A DNA stretch of 38,006 bases, taken from positions 1 to 38,006 of the forward strand of contig CALXZT010000005.1 in the NCBI GenBank assembly GCA_944393315.1. The letters are read 5' to 3'. Position 1 is the first letter of the stretch. Each line of letters starts with the position of its first letter. This DNA comes from an uncultured Clostridia bacterium. Lineage in GTDB: Bacteria; Bacillota; Clostridia; TANB77; CAG-508. Below the pieces are notes generated by a model, which had not been told where the DNA came from, searched no databases, and was given only the letters and a program-made list of their open reading frames with translations. Positions 5,964 to 12,244 of this stretch are shown here, one piece after another. The translations under genes and the position numbers were made by a program.

Positions 5964-6515
5964 CTAGATTGAATATTTTTTTATTAATTCCATTATCTTT
6001 TGGTTTTTATTTATTGATTTTTTTATATCAATTATATCTTCTTTTAAACTTTTCTTACCATATTGTGATAAATTTAATATTTCTGCTAATTCTTTATATG
6101 GAAACAAGTCTTTATCTTTATTTATAATTATTGATTTTATTAAAATAGCTATAGTTCTTCTTCTTATATCTTGTCTTTTATTTAATTCATTAATAGATAT
6201 ATTAGAAACAACTTCCAATTCAATTTTATCAAGTTTTGCTATTAATTCATTATATCTTTCTCTTGTAACTTTAGTTTCATCAAGATTTTTTCTAGGCAAA
6301 TCTTCAGAGCTAGTTACTCTTTTTGGATCTATATAATAATCTATCACTACATCATGTAACAACTTTTCAAATTGTTTTGCACTAAATTTACTATTTATAT
6401 CATATCCTAGTTTTCTAATAATAGTTATATCTTCTTTATTTAGTAAGTTTTCTAAATCTAATATTTTTGCATTTTCATATATTTCTTCTAATTCAAAATT
6501 CTTATCTATGCTCAT
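5964..6515 (-). CDS. Hypothetical protein, paralogue of its upstream neighbour plus a C-terminal domain
   Basis: A 183-residue soluble protein. Residues about 17-100 share a spaced pattern with the gene at 6534-6866: a leading L..ED..I..KL block, then I..K, E.L...V, YY.D, and a final T.VT.E.YN....K.DKI. The extra C-terminal half (RRRTIAILIKSIIINKDKDL, then FPYKELAEILNLSQYGKKSL) contains a helix-turn-helix-like AEILNLSQ segment. The ATG has AAGGAG at 6 bases. It is last in the set 7349 to 5964 and is followed by a terminator. I do not recognise the family. Duplication with gain or loss of the tail is inferred from the shared pattern. Confidence 0.65.
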   Translation of the reverse strand: MSIDKNFELEEIYENAKILDLENLLNKEDITIIRKLGYDINSKFSAKQFEKLLHDVVIDYYIDPKRVTSSEDLPRKNLDETKVTRERYNELIAKLDKIELEVVSNISINELNKRQDIRRRTIAILIKSIIINKDKDLFPYKELAEILNLSQYGKKSLKEDIIDIKKSINKNQKIMELIKKYSI

Positions 6516-6533
6516 TTTTTCTCCTTATTATTT

Positions 6534-6866
6534 TTATAAAATACTTGGACAAAATTTAGCAAAATATTTACTAAACTTATCATATATTTTATCTATTTTC
6601 TCACTTATATAATTATATTCTTCTTGTGTAACTCCTGTACTTTCTAAATCTTTAACATATTCTAATTCTAAAATAGACATATCATCATCTTTATAATATG
6701 CTCCTACTTCAACAGTAAGAGTTTCTAATTCATATTCTGTATAAACTTTATCTTCTATCTTTATATTTAGTTTAGATAATATCTTTAAGTCTTTGGTATC
6801 TAATTCATTTTTTATATTTACTATTTTCTTTTCTATGTATTCTTTATGCCACTCATCATACCCCAT
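6534..6866 (-). CDS. Hypothetical protein, short paralogue of the downstream gene
   Basis: A 110-residue acidic protein, MGYDEWHKEYIEKKIVNIKN at the start, that matches the N-terminal domain of the 183-residue neighbour. Shared features include LDTKDLKILSKL, IEDKVYTEYELETLTVEV, the aromatic YY, and STGVTQEEYNYISEKIDKI. It lacks the neighbour's C-terminal half and ends soon after this block. GGAGG precedes ATG. Spacing to the next gene is 18 bases, so the two are very probably co-transcribed. Function unknown; the domain may mediate interaction between the two products. Confidence 0.65.
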   Translation of the reverse strand: MGYDEWHKEYIEKKIVNIKNELDTKDLKILSKLNIKIEDKVYTEYELETLTVEVGAYYKDDDMSILELEYVKDLESTGVTQEEYNYISEKIDKIYDKFSKYFAKFCPSIL

Positions 6867-6881
6867 ATTCTTTCCTCCTCT

Positions 6882-7349
6882 CTAATTTTCTGGTATAATT
6901 CTTTCTTTCAAAAAATTTAATATCTCATCTTTTTCTCCAACTATAAAACTATCCCTATCGATAAACAAACCAGACTTTTCTAAAATAATATAATATACTT
7001 CTTTTTCTGTAATAATTTCTTTTATAACATTATAATCAACCTCTAAAATAATATCTTCTGACATTACTTCAAAATAATTATCATAAAAATTATAAATTAT
7101 TTTTCCTTTTTTTACTTTTTTGTTTATTCCATTATATGTATCTCTTAATCCCCAAATTGCTAATCCTATAAAAATAACAACCTCTTTTTCTCCTCTTTTA
7201 ATAAGAATACAAGTACATAATATAATCGTCAGACATATCATAAATTTTAGTATATCTATAATTTTAATCTTATGTATCTTCGCATACTTTTCTATTTTGT
7301 AAACCTTTTCTTTTGATATAGTTGTTTCATTTTTAAATAGTATTTGCAT
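6882..7349 (-). CDS. YcxB-like membrane protein
   Basis: A 155-residue protein. Two hydrophobic helices lie at about residues 37-55 (ILKFMICLTIILCTCILI) and 58-70 (VVIFIGLAIWGL). They are followed by a cytoplasmic C-terminal domain with IIYNFYDNYFEVMSEDIILE, then VDYNVIKEIITEKEVYYIIL and a final FIVGEKDEILNFLKERI. This strand-rich block matches the YcxB C-terminal domain pattern seen in many Firmicute membrane proteins of unknown role. AAGGAG precedes the ATG. It is first in the set 7349 to 5964 and divergent from the XRE gene at 7471, with a possible operator between them (7377-7388). Confidence 0.6.
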   Translation of the reverse strand: MQILFKNETTISKEKVYKIEKYAKIHKIKIIDILKFMICLTIILCTCILIKRGEKEVVIFIGLAIWGLRDTYNGINKKVKKGKIIYNFYDNYFEVMSEDIILEVDYNVIKEIITEKEVYYIILEKSGLFIDRDSFIVGEKDEILNFLKERIIPEN

Positions 7350-7376
7350 TTTTATCTGTTTCTCCTTTCTGCTATG

Positions 7377-7388
7377 TGGTACGCACCA
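7377..7388. promoter_or_regulatory. TGGTACGCACCA: candidate operator in the divergent region
   Basis: A 12-base element with complementary ends (TGGT/ACCA) lies between the divergent genes 7349 and 7471. A near-identical copy in the same orientation is at 7752-7763, just past the end of the XRE gene, so the gene is flanked by them. It is either a binding site of the XRE protein or flanking direct repeats. A TATAAT at 7420-7425 may be the -10 of the plus-strand gene. Confidence 0.4.
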
Positions 7389-7470
7389 TTTTTTAACAAA
7401 AAATATAGTATTATTTACATATAATTTATTTTAAGGAGTAATAATACTAATATGAAAACCAAAACATTTA

Positions 7471-7710
7471 ATGGAAATTATAATATTATTCGGTTCTAAT
7501 ATAAAAAAATATAGAGAACAAAGAGGATATTCTCAAAGAGATTTATCTGACAAGTTGATTCTCTTAGGTATAAACTTATATCATTCTGATATTTCACGAA
7601 TCGAATGTAATACACTATTTATCAGAGATTTTGAGCAAAAAGCAATATGTAAAGTTCTTAATATTAGTTTTGATCAATTATTTGAAAATACTGATAAATA
7701 TTTTGATTAA
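7471..7710 (+). CDS. XRE-family helix-turn-helix regulator
   Basis: A 79-residue protein, mostly one HTH_3 domain: NIKKYREQRGYSQRDLSDKL (helix 1, turn, helix 2), then the recognition-helix region LYHSDISRIE and CKVLNISFDQLF at the end. It is the only plus-strand gene for several kilobases, so it is probably a separate autoregulated unit. The start is unclear. The AAGGAG at 7433-7438 is placed for an ATG at 7452 that opens a 15-codon ORF in another frame (stop 7497-7499), while the XRE frame first has ATG at 7471, about 30 bases from that SD. Translational coupling or a damaged 5' end are both possible. A good terminator follows. Confidence 0.7.
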   Translation: MEIIILFGSNIKKYREQRGYSQRDLSDKLILLGINLYHSDISRIECNTLFIRDFEQKAICKVLNISFDQLFENTDKYFD

Positions 7711-7711
7711 G

Positions 7712-7746
7712 CAAATAACTTGTTATTTTAAGTTATTTGTTTTTTG
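7712..7746 (+). terminator. Intrinsic terminator of the XRE gene
   Basis: CAAATAACTT (7712-7721) and AAGTTATTTG (7730-7739) pair perfectly around an 8-base loop, followed on the plus strand by TTTTTTGTT. Confidence 0.75.
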
Positions 7747-7751
7747 TTATA

Positions 7752-7763
7752 TGATACGCACCA
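7752..7763. repeat. Second copy of TGRTACGCACCA
   Basis: TGATACGCACCA differs by one base from the copy at 7377-7388 and has the same orientation. It lies between the ends of two convergent genes, where a promoter operator is not expected. This favours a flanking repeat or a secondary repressor site. Confidence 0.4.
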
Positions 7764-7778
7764 AATAGTGTAAAAAAA

Positions 7779-8045
7779 TTATTTTTCCGATATTCTTTCT
7801 ATTTTTGAAACACAATCTAAACATATAATCTTTTTTTCTACTTTTAAAGATTTATCACCTTCTATTTTTTTAGAACAAATAGTACAGCAGGAATCTTTAT
7901 TATACTTTTTAATTATTATTTCTTCTCCTTCTCTAACCATTTCAACAGGATCTAGACCGTTTATTCCTAATATTTTTCTATCTTCTTTTGCTAAAGTTAT
8001 TCTCCCTAGTTTGTCAACTTTTCTAACTATTCCAACACTTTCCAT
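7779..8045 (-). CDS. AbrB/SpoVT-type regulator with a Cys4 tail
   Basis: An 88-residue protein. The N-terminal 50 residues form the swapped-hairpin AbrB/MazE fold: GIVRKVDKLGRITLAKEDRK, then LGINGLDPVEMVREGEEIII. In AbrB-type transition-state regulators this domain dimerises to bind A/T-rich DNA. After it come C53, C54, C57 and a second pair in IICLDC (C75, C78), a CxxC-CxxC arrangement that could hold a zinc ion. The AAAAGGAG SD is well placed before ATG. Such short AbrB-zinc proteins occur in clostridial mobile elements and phages. The target is unknown; repression of element genes is a reasonable inference. Confidence 0.75.
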   Translation of the reverse strand: MESVGIVRKVDKLGRITLAKEDRKILGINGLDPVEMVREGEEIIIKKYNKDSCCTICSKKIEGDKSLKVEKKIICLDCVSKIERISEK

Positions 8046-8207
8046 AACAAATTCTCCTTTTCTTATTATAAATTTTATTTTAACAAAGGAACTATTATAA
8101 ATGTTACTTCTTTTATTACTTCATTTTATTATTGCTTATAGTTTTACTTTTTTTCTTACTTATCCTATGTTTATAGATTCTGTTTTTTATTATACCCCCT
8201 TTATCAA

Positions 8208-8411
8208 TTATTTATCATATTTATTATTATTGCGATTAATTAGTTCTTCTATTTCTACAATATATTTTTCCCATTTTTCTACATCATTTTTATTAGCAAA
8301 ATATTCAAACAACTTTTTTCTTTCTATTGCATACTTACTCATTTCTTTTTTTGTTGCTTCTAATAGTTCTATTGTTTTTTTAGAAAGTTGTTGTATTTTG
8401 CTATTATTCAA
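8208..8411 (-). CDS. Small coiled-coil hypothetical protein
   Basis: A 67-residue helical, highly charged protein, MNNSKIQQLSKKTIELLEAT at the start, likely one long helix or coiled coil. The start is TTG 8411-8409 with GGGAGG 7 bases upstream; a further in-frame TTG at 8426 precedes that SD and was rejected. A consensus-like promoter lies at 8445-8472. The antisense plus-strand ORF over the same stretch (8101-8433) has a hydrophobic, low-complexity product with no RBS and was rejected. No family recognised. Between its stop and the AbrB gene start (8046-8207) I see no further gene. Confidence 0.6.
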   Translation of the reverse strand: MNNSKIQQLSKKTIELLEATKKEMSKYAIERKKLFEYFANKNDVEKWEKYIVEIEELINRNNNKYDK

Positions 8412-8444
8412 TTTTATTCCTCCCAAAATATGACATTTATATAT

Positions 8445-8472
8445 ATTATAATTAATAAAAATTATTTGTCAA
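8445..8472 (-). promoter_or_regulatory. Consensus sigma-A promoter of the small coiled-coil gene
   Basis: Minus strand TTGACA (8467-8472), 16-base spacer, TATAAT (8445-8450): both hexamers match consensus exactly. Transcription would start near 8438, about 15 bases before the GGGAGG. Confidence 0.7.
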
Positions 8473-8557
8473 CCTATTACAGTAGTCAAAGTAACTAATT
8501 TGTTATTTTTTCAAGACAAAAAAATTTTTCGACATTTTTCTACAATTTAATAAAAAA

Positions 8558-8577
8558 AGACTAGATTTCTCTAGTCT
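8558..8577 (-). terminator. Intrinsic terminator of the tandem RHH gene
   Basis: AGACTAGA (8558-8565) and TCTAGTCT (8570-8577) form a perfect 8-bp stem with a 4-base loop, followed on the minus strand by a run of seven T residues. It lies ten bases past the stop codon. Confidence 0.8.
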
Positions 8578-8587
8578 AATTAAATTT

Positions 8588-8914
8588 TTAATCATTTAAA
8601 GCATGATATATTGCAATATTTGTTAACTTATATATTGATAAGCCATATTTATTTTTTAATTCTTCTAATTTTCTATATGATGTTTCTCGTATTGCAAAAT
8701 TATGTGCTTCAACAATTTCATTATCTTTCTTTTCATATAATTCTACATTTTCAGTTTCAATCATATTAATTATTGCAATATTTACTAGCTTATTTATTGA
8801 TGCATCATATATATTTGAAAGTTCAACTAATTTTTCATATAAGCTATTATCTATTTCAATTCTTCTTTTTAAAAGATTATCTTTTTTTAATAAATACTTA
8901 TCAAAAACACTCAT
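8588..8914 (-). CDS. Tandem ribbon-helix-helix-like DNA-binding protein
   Basis: A 108-residue protein with two repeats of about 35 residues. The first (17-52) is RRIEIDNSLYEKLVELSNIY then DASINKLVNIAIINMIE. The second (70-108) is HNFAIRETSYRKLEELKNKY then GLSIYKLTNIAIYHALND. Each reads as strand, helix, turn, helix, the layout of MetJ/Arc-type RHH monomers that normally dimerise; two copies in one chain could make an intramolecular dimer. A KYLLKKDNLLK stretch precedes repeat one. GGTGG lies before ATG. It stands alone, with its own terminator at 8558-8577. Probable DNA-binding regulator; the target is unknown. Confidence 0.65.
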   Translation of the reverse strand: MSVFDKYLLKKDNLLKRRIEIDNSLYEKLVELSNIYDASINKLVNIAIINMIETENVELYEKKDNEIVEAHNFAIRETSYRKLEELKNKYGLSIYKLTNIAIYHALND

Positions 8915-9009
8915 TTCACCACCACCAATGCCTATATTATAATGTCCTAAAATCCTTTTTTTAATTCCTGTTGGGTAGTTACTATGACTACTACAATGTG
9001 TTGTACTTT

Positions 9010-9258
9010 TTATAGTTCTTTTGATAATTCTTCTATTGAACTTTCTTGTCCTGTTTTTTTATTTATTATTTTTATTTCAAAATCACATATTTCAGCATAA
9101 TTTAATATTGTTTGAAAATCAGGTTGACTATTCCCTCTCTCATAGCTTGAAATTGTTGTATCGTATAATGATAGTTTTTCTCCCATATCTTTTTGTGTAT
9201 ATTTAGTATTTATATTTCTCATATTTTTTAATATATTTCCAATATTCACATTTTTCAT
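9010..9258 (-). CDS. XRE-family helix-turn-helix regulator
   Basis: An 82-residue protein starting MKNVNIGNILKNMRNI. HTH_3 domain at about 6-60: KYTQKDMGEKLSLYDTTISS and YERGNSQPDFQTILNYAEIC. ISSYERG is the classical recognition-helix end of this family. I chose ATG 9258-9256 with GGAGG 8 bases upstream over an in-frame GTG at 9273 that precedes the SD. It is divergent from the membrane protein at 9398, and a 23-base palindrome (9322-9344) in the shared region is the likely operator. The C-terminal part (IKIINKKTGQESSIEELSKEL) is short, so dimerisation may be through the HTH itself. Confidence 0.75.
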   Translation of the reverse strand: MKNVNIGNILKNMRNINTKYTQKDMGEKLSLYDTTISSYERGNSQPDFQTILNYAEICDFEIKIINKKTGQESSIEELSKEL

Positions 9259-9321
9259 TGAAATTTCCTCCACATTTTTGTTTTATATATTATTTTCTCA
9301 AAAATGCAGATTATTTTCATA

Positions 9322-9344
9322 AAATCGCAAGAAACTTGCGATTT
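9322..9344. promoter_or_regulatory. Perfect palindrome, likely XRE operator
   Basis: AAATCGCAAG (9322-9331) and CTTGCGATTT (9335-9344) are perfect 10-base inverted repeats with a 3-base spacer. The right arm overlaps the -35 of the plus-strand promoter at 9336-9363. It is followed by T-rich sequence and could be mistaken for a terminator, but there is no upstream plus-strand gene to terminate. The half-site CTTGCGATTT also occurs at 25164-25173. Confidence 0.55.
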
Positions 9345-9363
9345 ATTTTTTTTGTGTTATAAT
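9336..9363 (+). promoter_or_regulatory. Promoter of the small membrane protein
   Basis: TTGCGA (9336-9341), 16-base spacer, TATAAT (9358-9363). The -35 lies inside the palindrome 9322-9344, so a bound repressor would occlude it. Confidence 0.5.
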
Positions 9364-9397
9364 ATTAGTTAAATAATATATAAAGGAGGCTTTTTTT

Positions 9398-9643
9398 GTG
9401 AGTAAAGGAGAAATTAAACAATCAATTGCAATATTATTATTTGGAATATTAAATATCATTATATCTTTTTCTATCACAAATTTTTTTGGATTTAGTAATG
9501 TCATTCTTTTTCATTCTTTTTCTGTTCTTTATGGTGATATTACTTGGGAAGTTATTATATTTTTTGGATTAAGCCTTTTAGAATCTATTATATATGGTTT
9601 TTACTCTGGAGAAATAGAAGAATTATTTGAAAATAATTATTAA
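9398..9643 (+). CDS. Small two-helix membrane protein
   Basis: An 81-residue protein starting at GTG, with AAGGAGG 8 bases upstream. Hydrophobic segments lie at about 10-30 (IAILLFGILNIIISFSITNF) and 50-69 (WEVIIFFGLSLLESIIYGFY), and the end is acidic (GEIEELFENNY). It has its own promoter under a candidate XRE operator and its own terminator, and is one of only two plus-strand genes in the element. The layout, repressor gene beside a tiny regulated membrane protein, recalls toxin or immunity modules, but nothing in the sequence shows toxicity. No family recognised. Confidence 0.65.
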   Translation: MSKGEIKQSIAILLFGILNIIISFSITNFFGFSNVILFHSFSVLYGDITWEVIIFFGLSLLESIIYGFYSGEIEELFENNY

Positions 9644-9650
9644 GACTCGA

Positions 9651-9680
9651 GTAGTTAGTTTAAAAAACTAACTACTTTTT
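9651..9680 (+). terminator. Intrinsic terminator of the small membrane protein gene
   Basis: GTAGTTAGTTT (9651-9661) and AAACTAACTAC (9665-9675) pair perfectly around three bases, followed by six T residues on the plus strand. Confidence 0.85.
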
Positions 9681-9997
9681 TATAATATTGAAATATTCAC
9701 TATATCCACTATATTTACATTTAATTCTTTATCAATTTGAATTTTCTTTTTTATGAAATCTATTTTAGTTACTGTTCCATTCATTTCACTATATCTTCTA
9801 TTTTTATAATACTTTATTGATATAATATTACCAATTTCAATTCTATTTAGTATAGTATCTAAGTCATTTAATGTTTCTTCAGATAATTCTTTTCTTTCTT
9901 CATATTCAATTTCTTTTTCTTTCAATGCTTCCTGCAATCCTTTTAGAGCGTCAAAAGGTAAAAATTGTTTAGCCCTTGATATTCTATTAACTTGCAT
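9680..9997 (-). CDS. YolD-like protein, partner of the Y-family polymerase
   Basis: A 105-residue protein of the YolD-like family, which is usually encoded beside Y-family polymerases of the UvrX type in Firmicutes and their phages. RAKQFLPFDALKGLQEALKE is the N-terminal signature, followed by a strand-rich half with ISIKYYKNRRYSEMNGTVTK. ATG 9997-9995 with GGTGG upstream was preferred to an in-frame GTG at 10009. It overlaps the polymerase 3' end by 11 bases, so translation is coupled. Its biochemical role is not established; co-expression suggests it helps or limits translesion synthesis. Its stop codon falls at the end of the terminator of the convergent gene. Confidence 0.75.
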   Translation of the reverse strand: MQVNRISRAKQFLPFDALKGLQEALKEKEIEYEERKELSEETLNDLDTILNRIEIGNIISIKYYKNRRYSEMNGTVTKIDFIKKKIQIDKELNVNIVDIVNISIL

Positions 9998-11243
9998 TAT
10001 GACCACCAACCATTCTATTTCTAGCTATTGCTGTAGCTCCTTCTTCTAAGTCCATACCTCTAATAATAGTATTCTTTCCCATTTTATTTTTTATGCTCGA
10101 CATTGTTAGTTCTAATTTTCTTTCTCGATCTATTTTTTCTTGATCTGTAAATAAATTTAGTTGCACATTTTCGGTTTCTATTACATTTGAAAAATTTACC
10201 CCAATTCTTCTTATTCCAATATTCCTATCAGTAGTTTTATCATATATTTCTAAAAATGCTCTTAATAATTCAGAATATACATTTGTAGTATTATTTATTC
10301 TTTTTGTTCCACCTGTGGCTTTTATAATTTCTTTTGAATAACCTATATACAGTCCAATAGTATCTGTTACTAAATTGTTTTCTATGAGTCTTAAACTTCC
10401 TAATTCAACCATTTCCTTTAATACTAATCTAGCTTTCTCAAAAGAATAATCTTCAAATAAAACCTGACTATTAGATATTGAATTTGTTTTGGGTTTATAT
10501 GACTTTATGTCTGCAATAGTACAACTTTCTTTTCCCCAAGAATGATCTATTAAATATTCTGCATTTATACCAAATTCTTTATATAATTTTTTTGGGTCTG
10601 TATGAGCAACATCATACATATCAAATATTCTTAATCTATTTAATCTTCTCTCAATTCCTTTTCCTATTTGCCAGAAATCTGTTAAAGGTTTATGATGCCA
10701 TAATTCATTTTTATATCTTTCTTCATCTAAATAACCAATATTAGTTACAGAATGCTTTGCAGTAATATCTAATGCAATTTTAGCTAAATACATATTAGTA
10801 CCTATTCCAGCAGTTGCAGTAATTCCATAAGTTTTATAAATATCTTTTATTATTGTTTTTGAAAGTTGAATTGGATTCATCTGATACATTTTTAAATAAT
10901 TAGTTGCATCTATAAAAGCTTCGTCTATTGAATATACATGAATATCTTCTTTTGCAAAATATTTTAAATAAATTGCATATATATTTGCTGAATACTCTAT
11001 ATACTTTTTCATTCTAGGCATTGCAGCAATAAATTTTATATTTGGTGGTATTTCATATATCCTACATCTGTTTTTTACCCCTAGCATTTTCATTCTTGGA
11101 GATACAGCTAAACATATTGTACCTTTTCCTCTTGATGTGTCTGCTACTACTAGGTTTGTATTAAATGGATCTAGTCCTCTTTCTACACATTCTACAGAAG
11201 CATAAAAAGTTTTTAAATCAATACATAAGTAATATTTCTGCAT
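9987..11243 (-). CDS. Y-family (ImpB/MucB/SamB, UvrX-like) DNA polymerase
   Basis: A 418-residue error-prone translesion DNA polymerase. Palm motif YYLCIDLKTFYASVECV near the N-terminus (first catalytic Asp), the second acidic pair in YSIDEAFID, and ATAGIGTNMYLAKIALDI as the finger/palm region. The helix-hairpin-helix segment FWQIGKGIERRLNRL and a little-finger domain follow. I chose ATG 11243-11241 with GGAGAG upstream over an in-frame GTG. The promoter at 11277-11305 overlaps an SOS-box-like palindrome, fitting damage induction. It is followed by yolD in one operon. Carriage on an ICE could raise survival or mutation rate under stress. It appears complete, with no visible loss of catalytic residues. 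Confidence 0.88.
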   Translation of the reverse strand: MQKYYLCIDLKTFYASVECVERGLDPFNTNLVVADTSRGKGTICLAVSPRMKMLGVKNRCRIYEIPPNIKFIAAMPRMKKYIEYSANIYAIYLKYFAKEDIHVYSIDEAFIDATNYLKMYQMNPIQLSKTIIKDIYKTYGITATAGIGTNMYLAKIALDITAKHSVTNIGYLDEERYKNELWHHKPLTDFWQIGKGIERRLNRLRIFDMYDVAHTDPKKLYKEFGINAEYLIDHSWGKESCTIADIKSYKPKTNSISNSQVLFEDYSFEKARLVLKEMVELGSLRLIENNLVTDTIGLYIGYSKEIIKATGGTKRINNTTNVYSELLRAFLEIYDKTTDRNIGIRRIGVNFSNVIETENVQLNLFTDQEKIDRERKLELTMSSIKNKMGKNTIIRGMDLEEGATAIARNRMVGGHNAS

Positions 11244-11276
11244 TATATTCACTCTCCAATTTCTAATACTAAAATT

Positions 11277-11314
11277 ATTATAGCACCATTTTTAATGTTT
11301 GTAAACATTTGTTT
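11277..11314 (-). promoter_or_regulatory. Promoter of the polymerase operon with SOS-box-like palindrome
   Basis: Minus strand TTTACA (11300-11305), 17-base spacer, TATAAT (11277-11282). The palindrome AAACATTTGTTT (11303-11314) overlaps the -35. It has the spacing of a Firmicute LexA box (GAAC-N4-GTTC) but deviates in the outer bases, so LexA control is likely rather than proven. No gene lies between here and 11560; that stretch otherwise holds only a terminator at 11389-11423. Confidence 0.5.
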
Positions 11315-11388
11315 GTATATGAATTTAAAAAACTTTTTTGTTGAATATTATTTATACAAAATCTAAAAAATCAGACCTAAAAAAAAAT

Positions 11389-11423
11389 ATAAATAGATTA
11401 GTTTTTTAAACTAATCTATTTAT
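11389..11423 (-). terminator. Strong intrinsic terminator of the restriction operon
   Basis: A perfect 16-bp stem (11389-11404 with 11408-11423) and a 3-base loop, followed on the minus strand by a T-rich run of about nine. It lies downstream of the last gene of the hsd operon and upstream of the polymerase promoter. Confidence 0.85.
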
Positions 11424-11559
11424 ATTACAATATTAAACTAAAGTTAAATAATACAAATAATTCAATAAGTTATCATATTCTTTTCAATTATATACTAATC
11501 GACAGATACTTATCTACCTTATTTTTAAAAATTATTTTAATCATTATTTTGCTTATAAT

Positions 11560-11793
11560 TTATGATTGCATAGATTTATAATAATTAATAAGTTCATCTT
11601 TTTCTTTTAGTTTTATCTCATCAACTACTTTTTCTAATTTACTATCTGGTATTCCTTTTTCATCTAAAAAAGCTTCTTGCACTAACTTAGAATATTTCAT
11701 CTTTATTGTGGCAATATTTTTATCTTCAATTTTCTCAATATCTCGTATATTCATTGTAATATAATATTTTTTTAGAAATTCATCTAAACTCAT
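11560..11793 (-). CDS. Small hypothetical protein, end of the restriction operon
   Basis: A 77-residue charged, helical protein: MSLDEFLKKYYITMNIRDIE then KNIATIKMKYSKLVQEAFLD. ATG 11793-11791 with GAGGA 6 bases upstream was preferred over an in-frame ATG at 11811 without an RBS. It lies 44 bases after the GNAT gene on the same strand and shares its terminator. No family recognised; the KMKYSKLVQEAF helix and overall size recall small phage or ICE accessory proteins. Confidence 0.55.
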   Translation of the reverse strand: MSLDEFLKKYYITMNIRDIEKIEDKNIATIKMKYSKLVQEAFLDEKGIPDSKLEKVVDEIKLKEKDELINYYKSMQS

Positions 11794-11837
11794 TTTTTTC
11801 CTCACTTTCATATTAAATTCCAGATTTTTAAATTTCT

Positions 11838-12230
11838 TTAATCATCATTTACCAATAGAGGTTTACATGCTATTTCAAGATTTGTTCCTATTTTAAAGTT
11901 AAACTTTATATAGAATTTTTCTATTTCATCAAATTTATTGTAAAATACCATTATAGTCTCAATTCTATTTTTGATGCAATCATTCTCAAATCTTTTCATC
12001 AATTTTGATGCTATTCCCATTTTTCTGTACTCTTCTAAAACTTCTAAAGCAAATAAAATAGCTGTTCCCGTAATTGTTACATCTGCATATAATATTCCTA
12101 TAATTTTTTCTTTTTCTTCAGCAACATAAATATAGTTACTTTTTAAAGTCTTTATATTAATACATCTACCATAGTAAAAATTTTTATTTACATATTTCAA
12201 ATCATTTATAGTCATGTATCTAATTTTCAA
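11838..12230 (-). CDS. GNAT-family N-acetyltransferase
   Basis: A roughly 130-residue GNAT protein that would transfer acetyl from acetyl-CoA to an unknown amine. Motif A is clear: ALEVLEEYRKMGIASKLMKR, where R-K-M-G-I-A is the pyrophosphate-binding loop (Q/RxxGxG/A). N-terminal IRYMTINDL and C-terminal FYIKFNFKIGTN complete the usual fold. The start is ambiguous: TTG 12230 (giving MKIRYMT, spaced 10 bases from GAGG) or GTG 12239 (only one base from it). I prefer the former. It follows hsdR by a few bases in the same operon. Its link to restriction may be positional only, or it could modify a toxin or host protein. Confidence 0.75.
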   Translation of the reverse strand: MKIRYMTINDLKYVNKNFYYGRCINIKTLKSNYIYVAEEKEKIIGILYADVTITGTAILFALEVLEEYRKMGIASKLMKRFENDCIKNRIETIMVFYNKFDEIEKFYIKFNFKIGTNLEIACKPLLVNDD

Positions 12231-12244
12231 ACATTTCACACCTC

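Noticed and set aside
8101..8433. Plus-strand ORF of 110 codons antisense to the small coiled-coil gene
   Set aside because: Hydrophobic low-complexity product, no ribosome binding site; the minus-strand gene has a consensus promoter and GGGAGG.
9322..9344. Palindrome taken as an intrinsic terminator
   Set aside because: No plus-strand gene lies upstream, it overlaps a promoter -35, and the divergent XRE gene makes an operator more likely.
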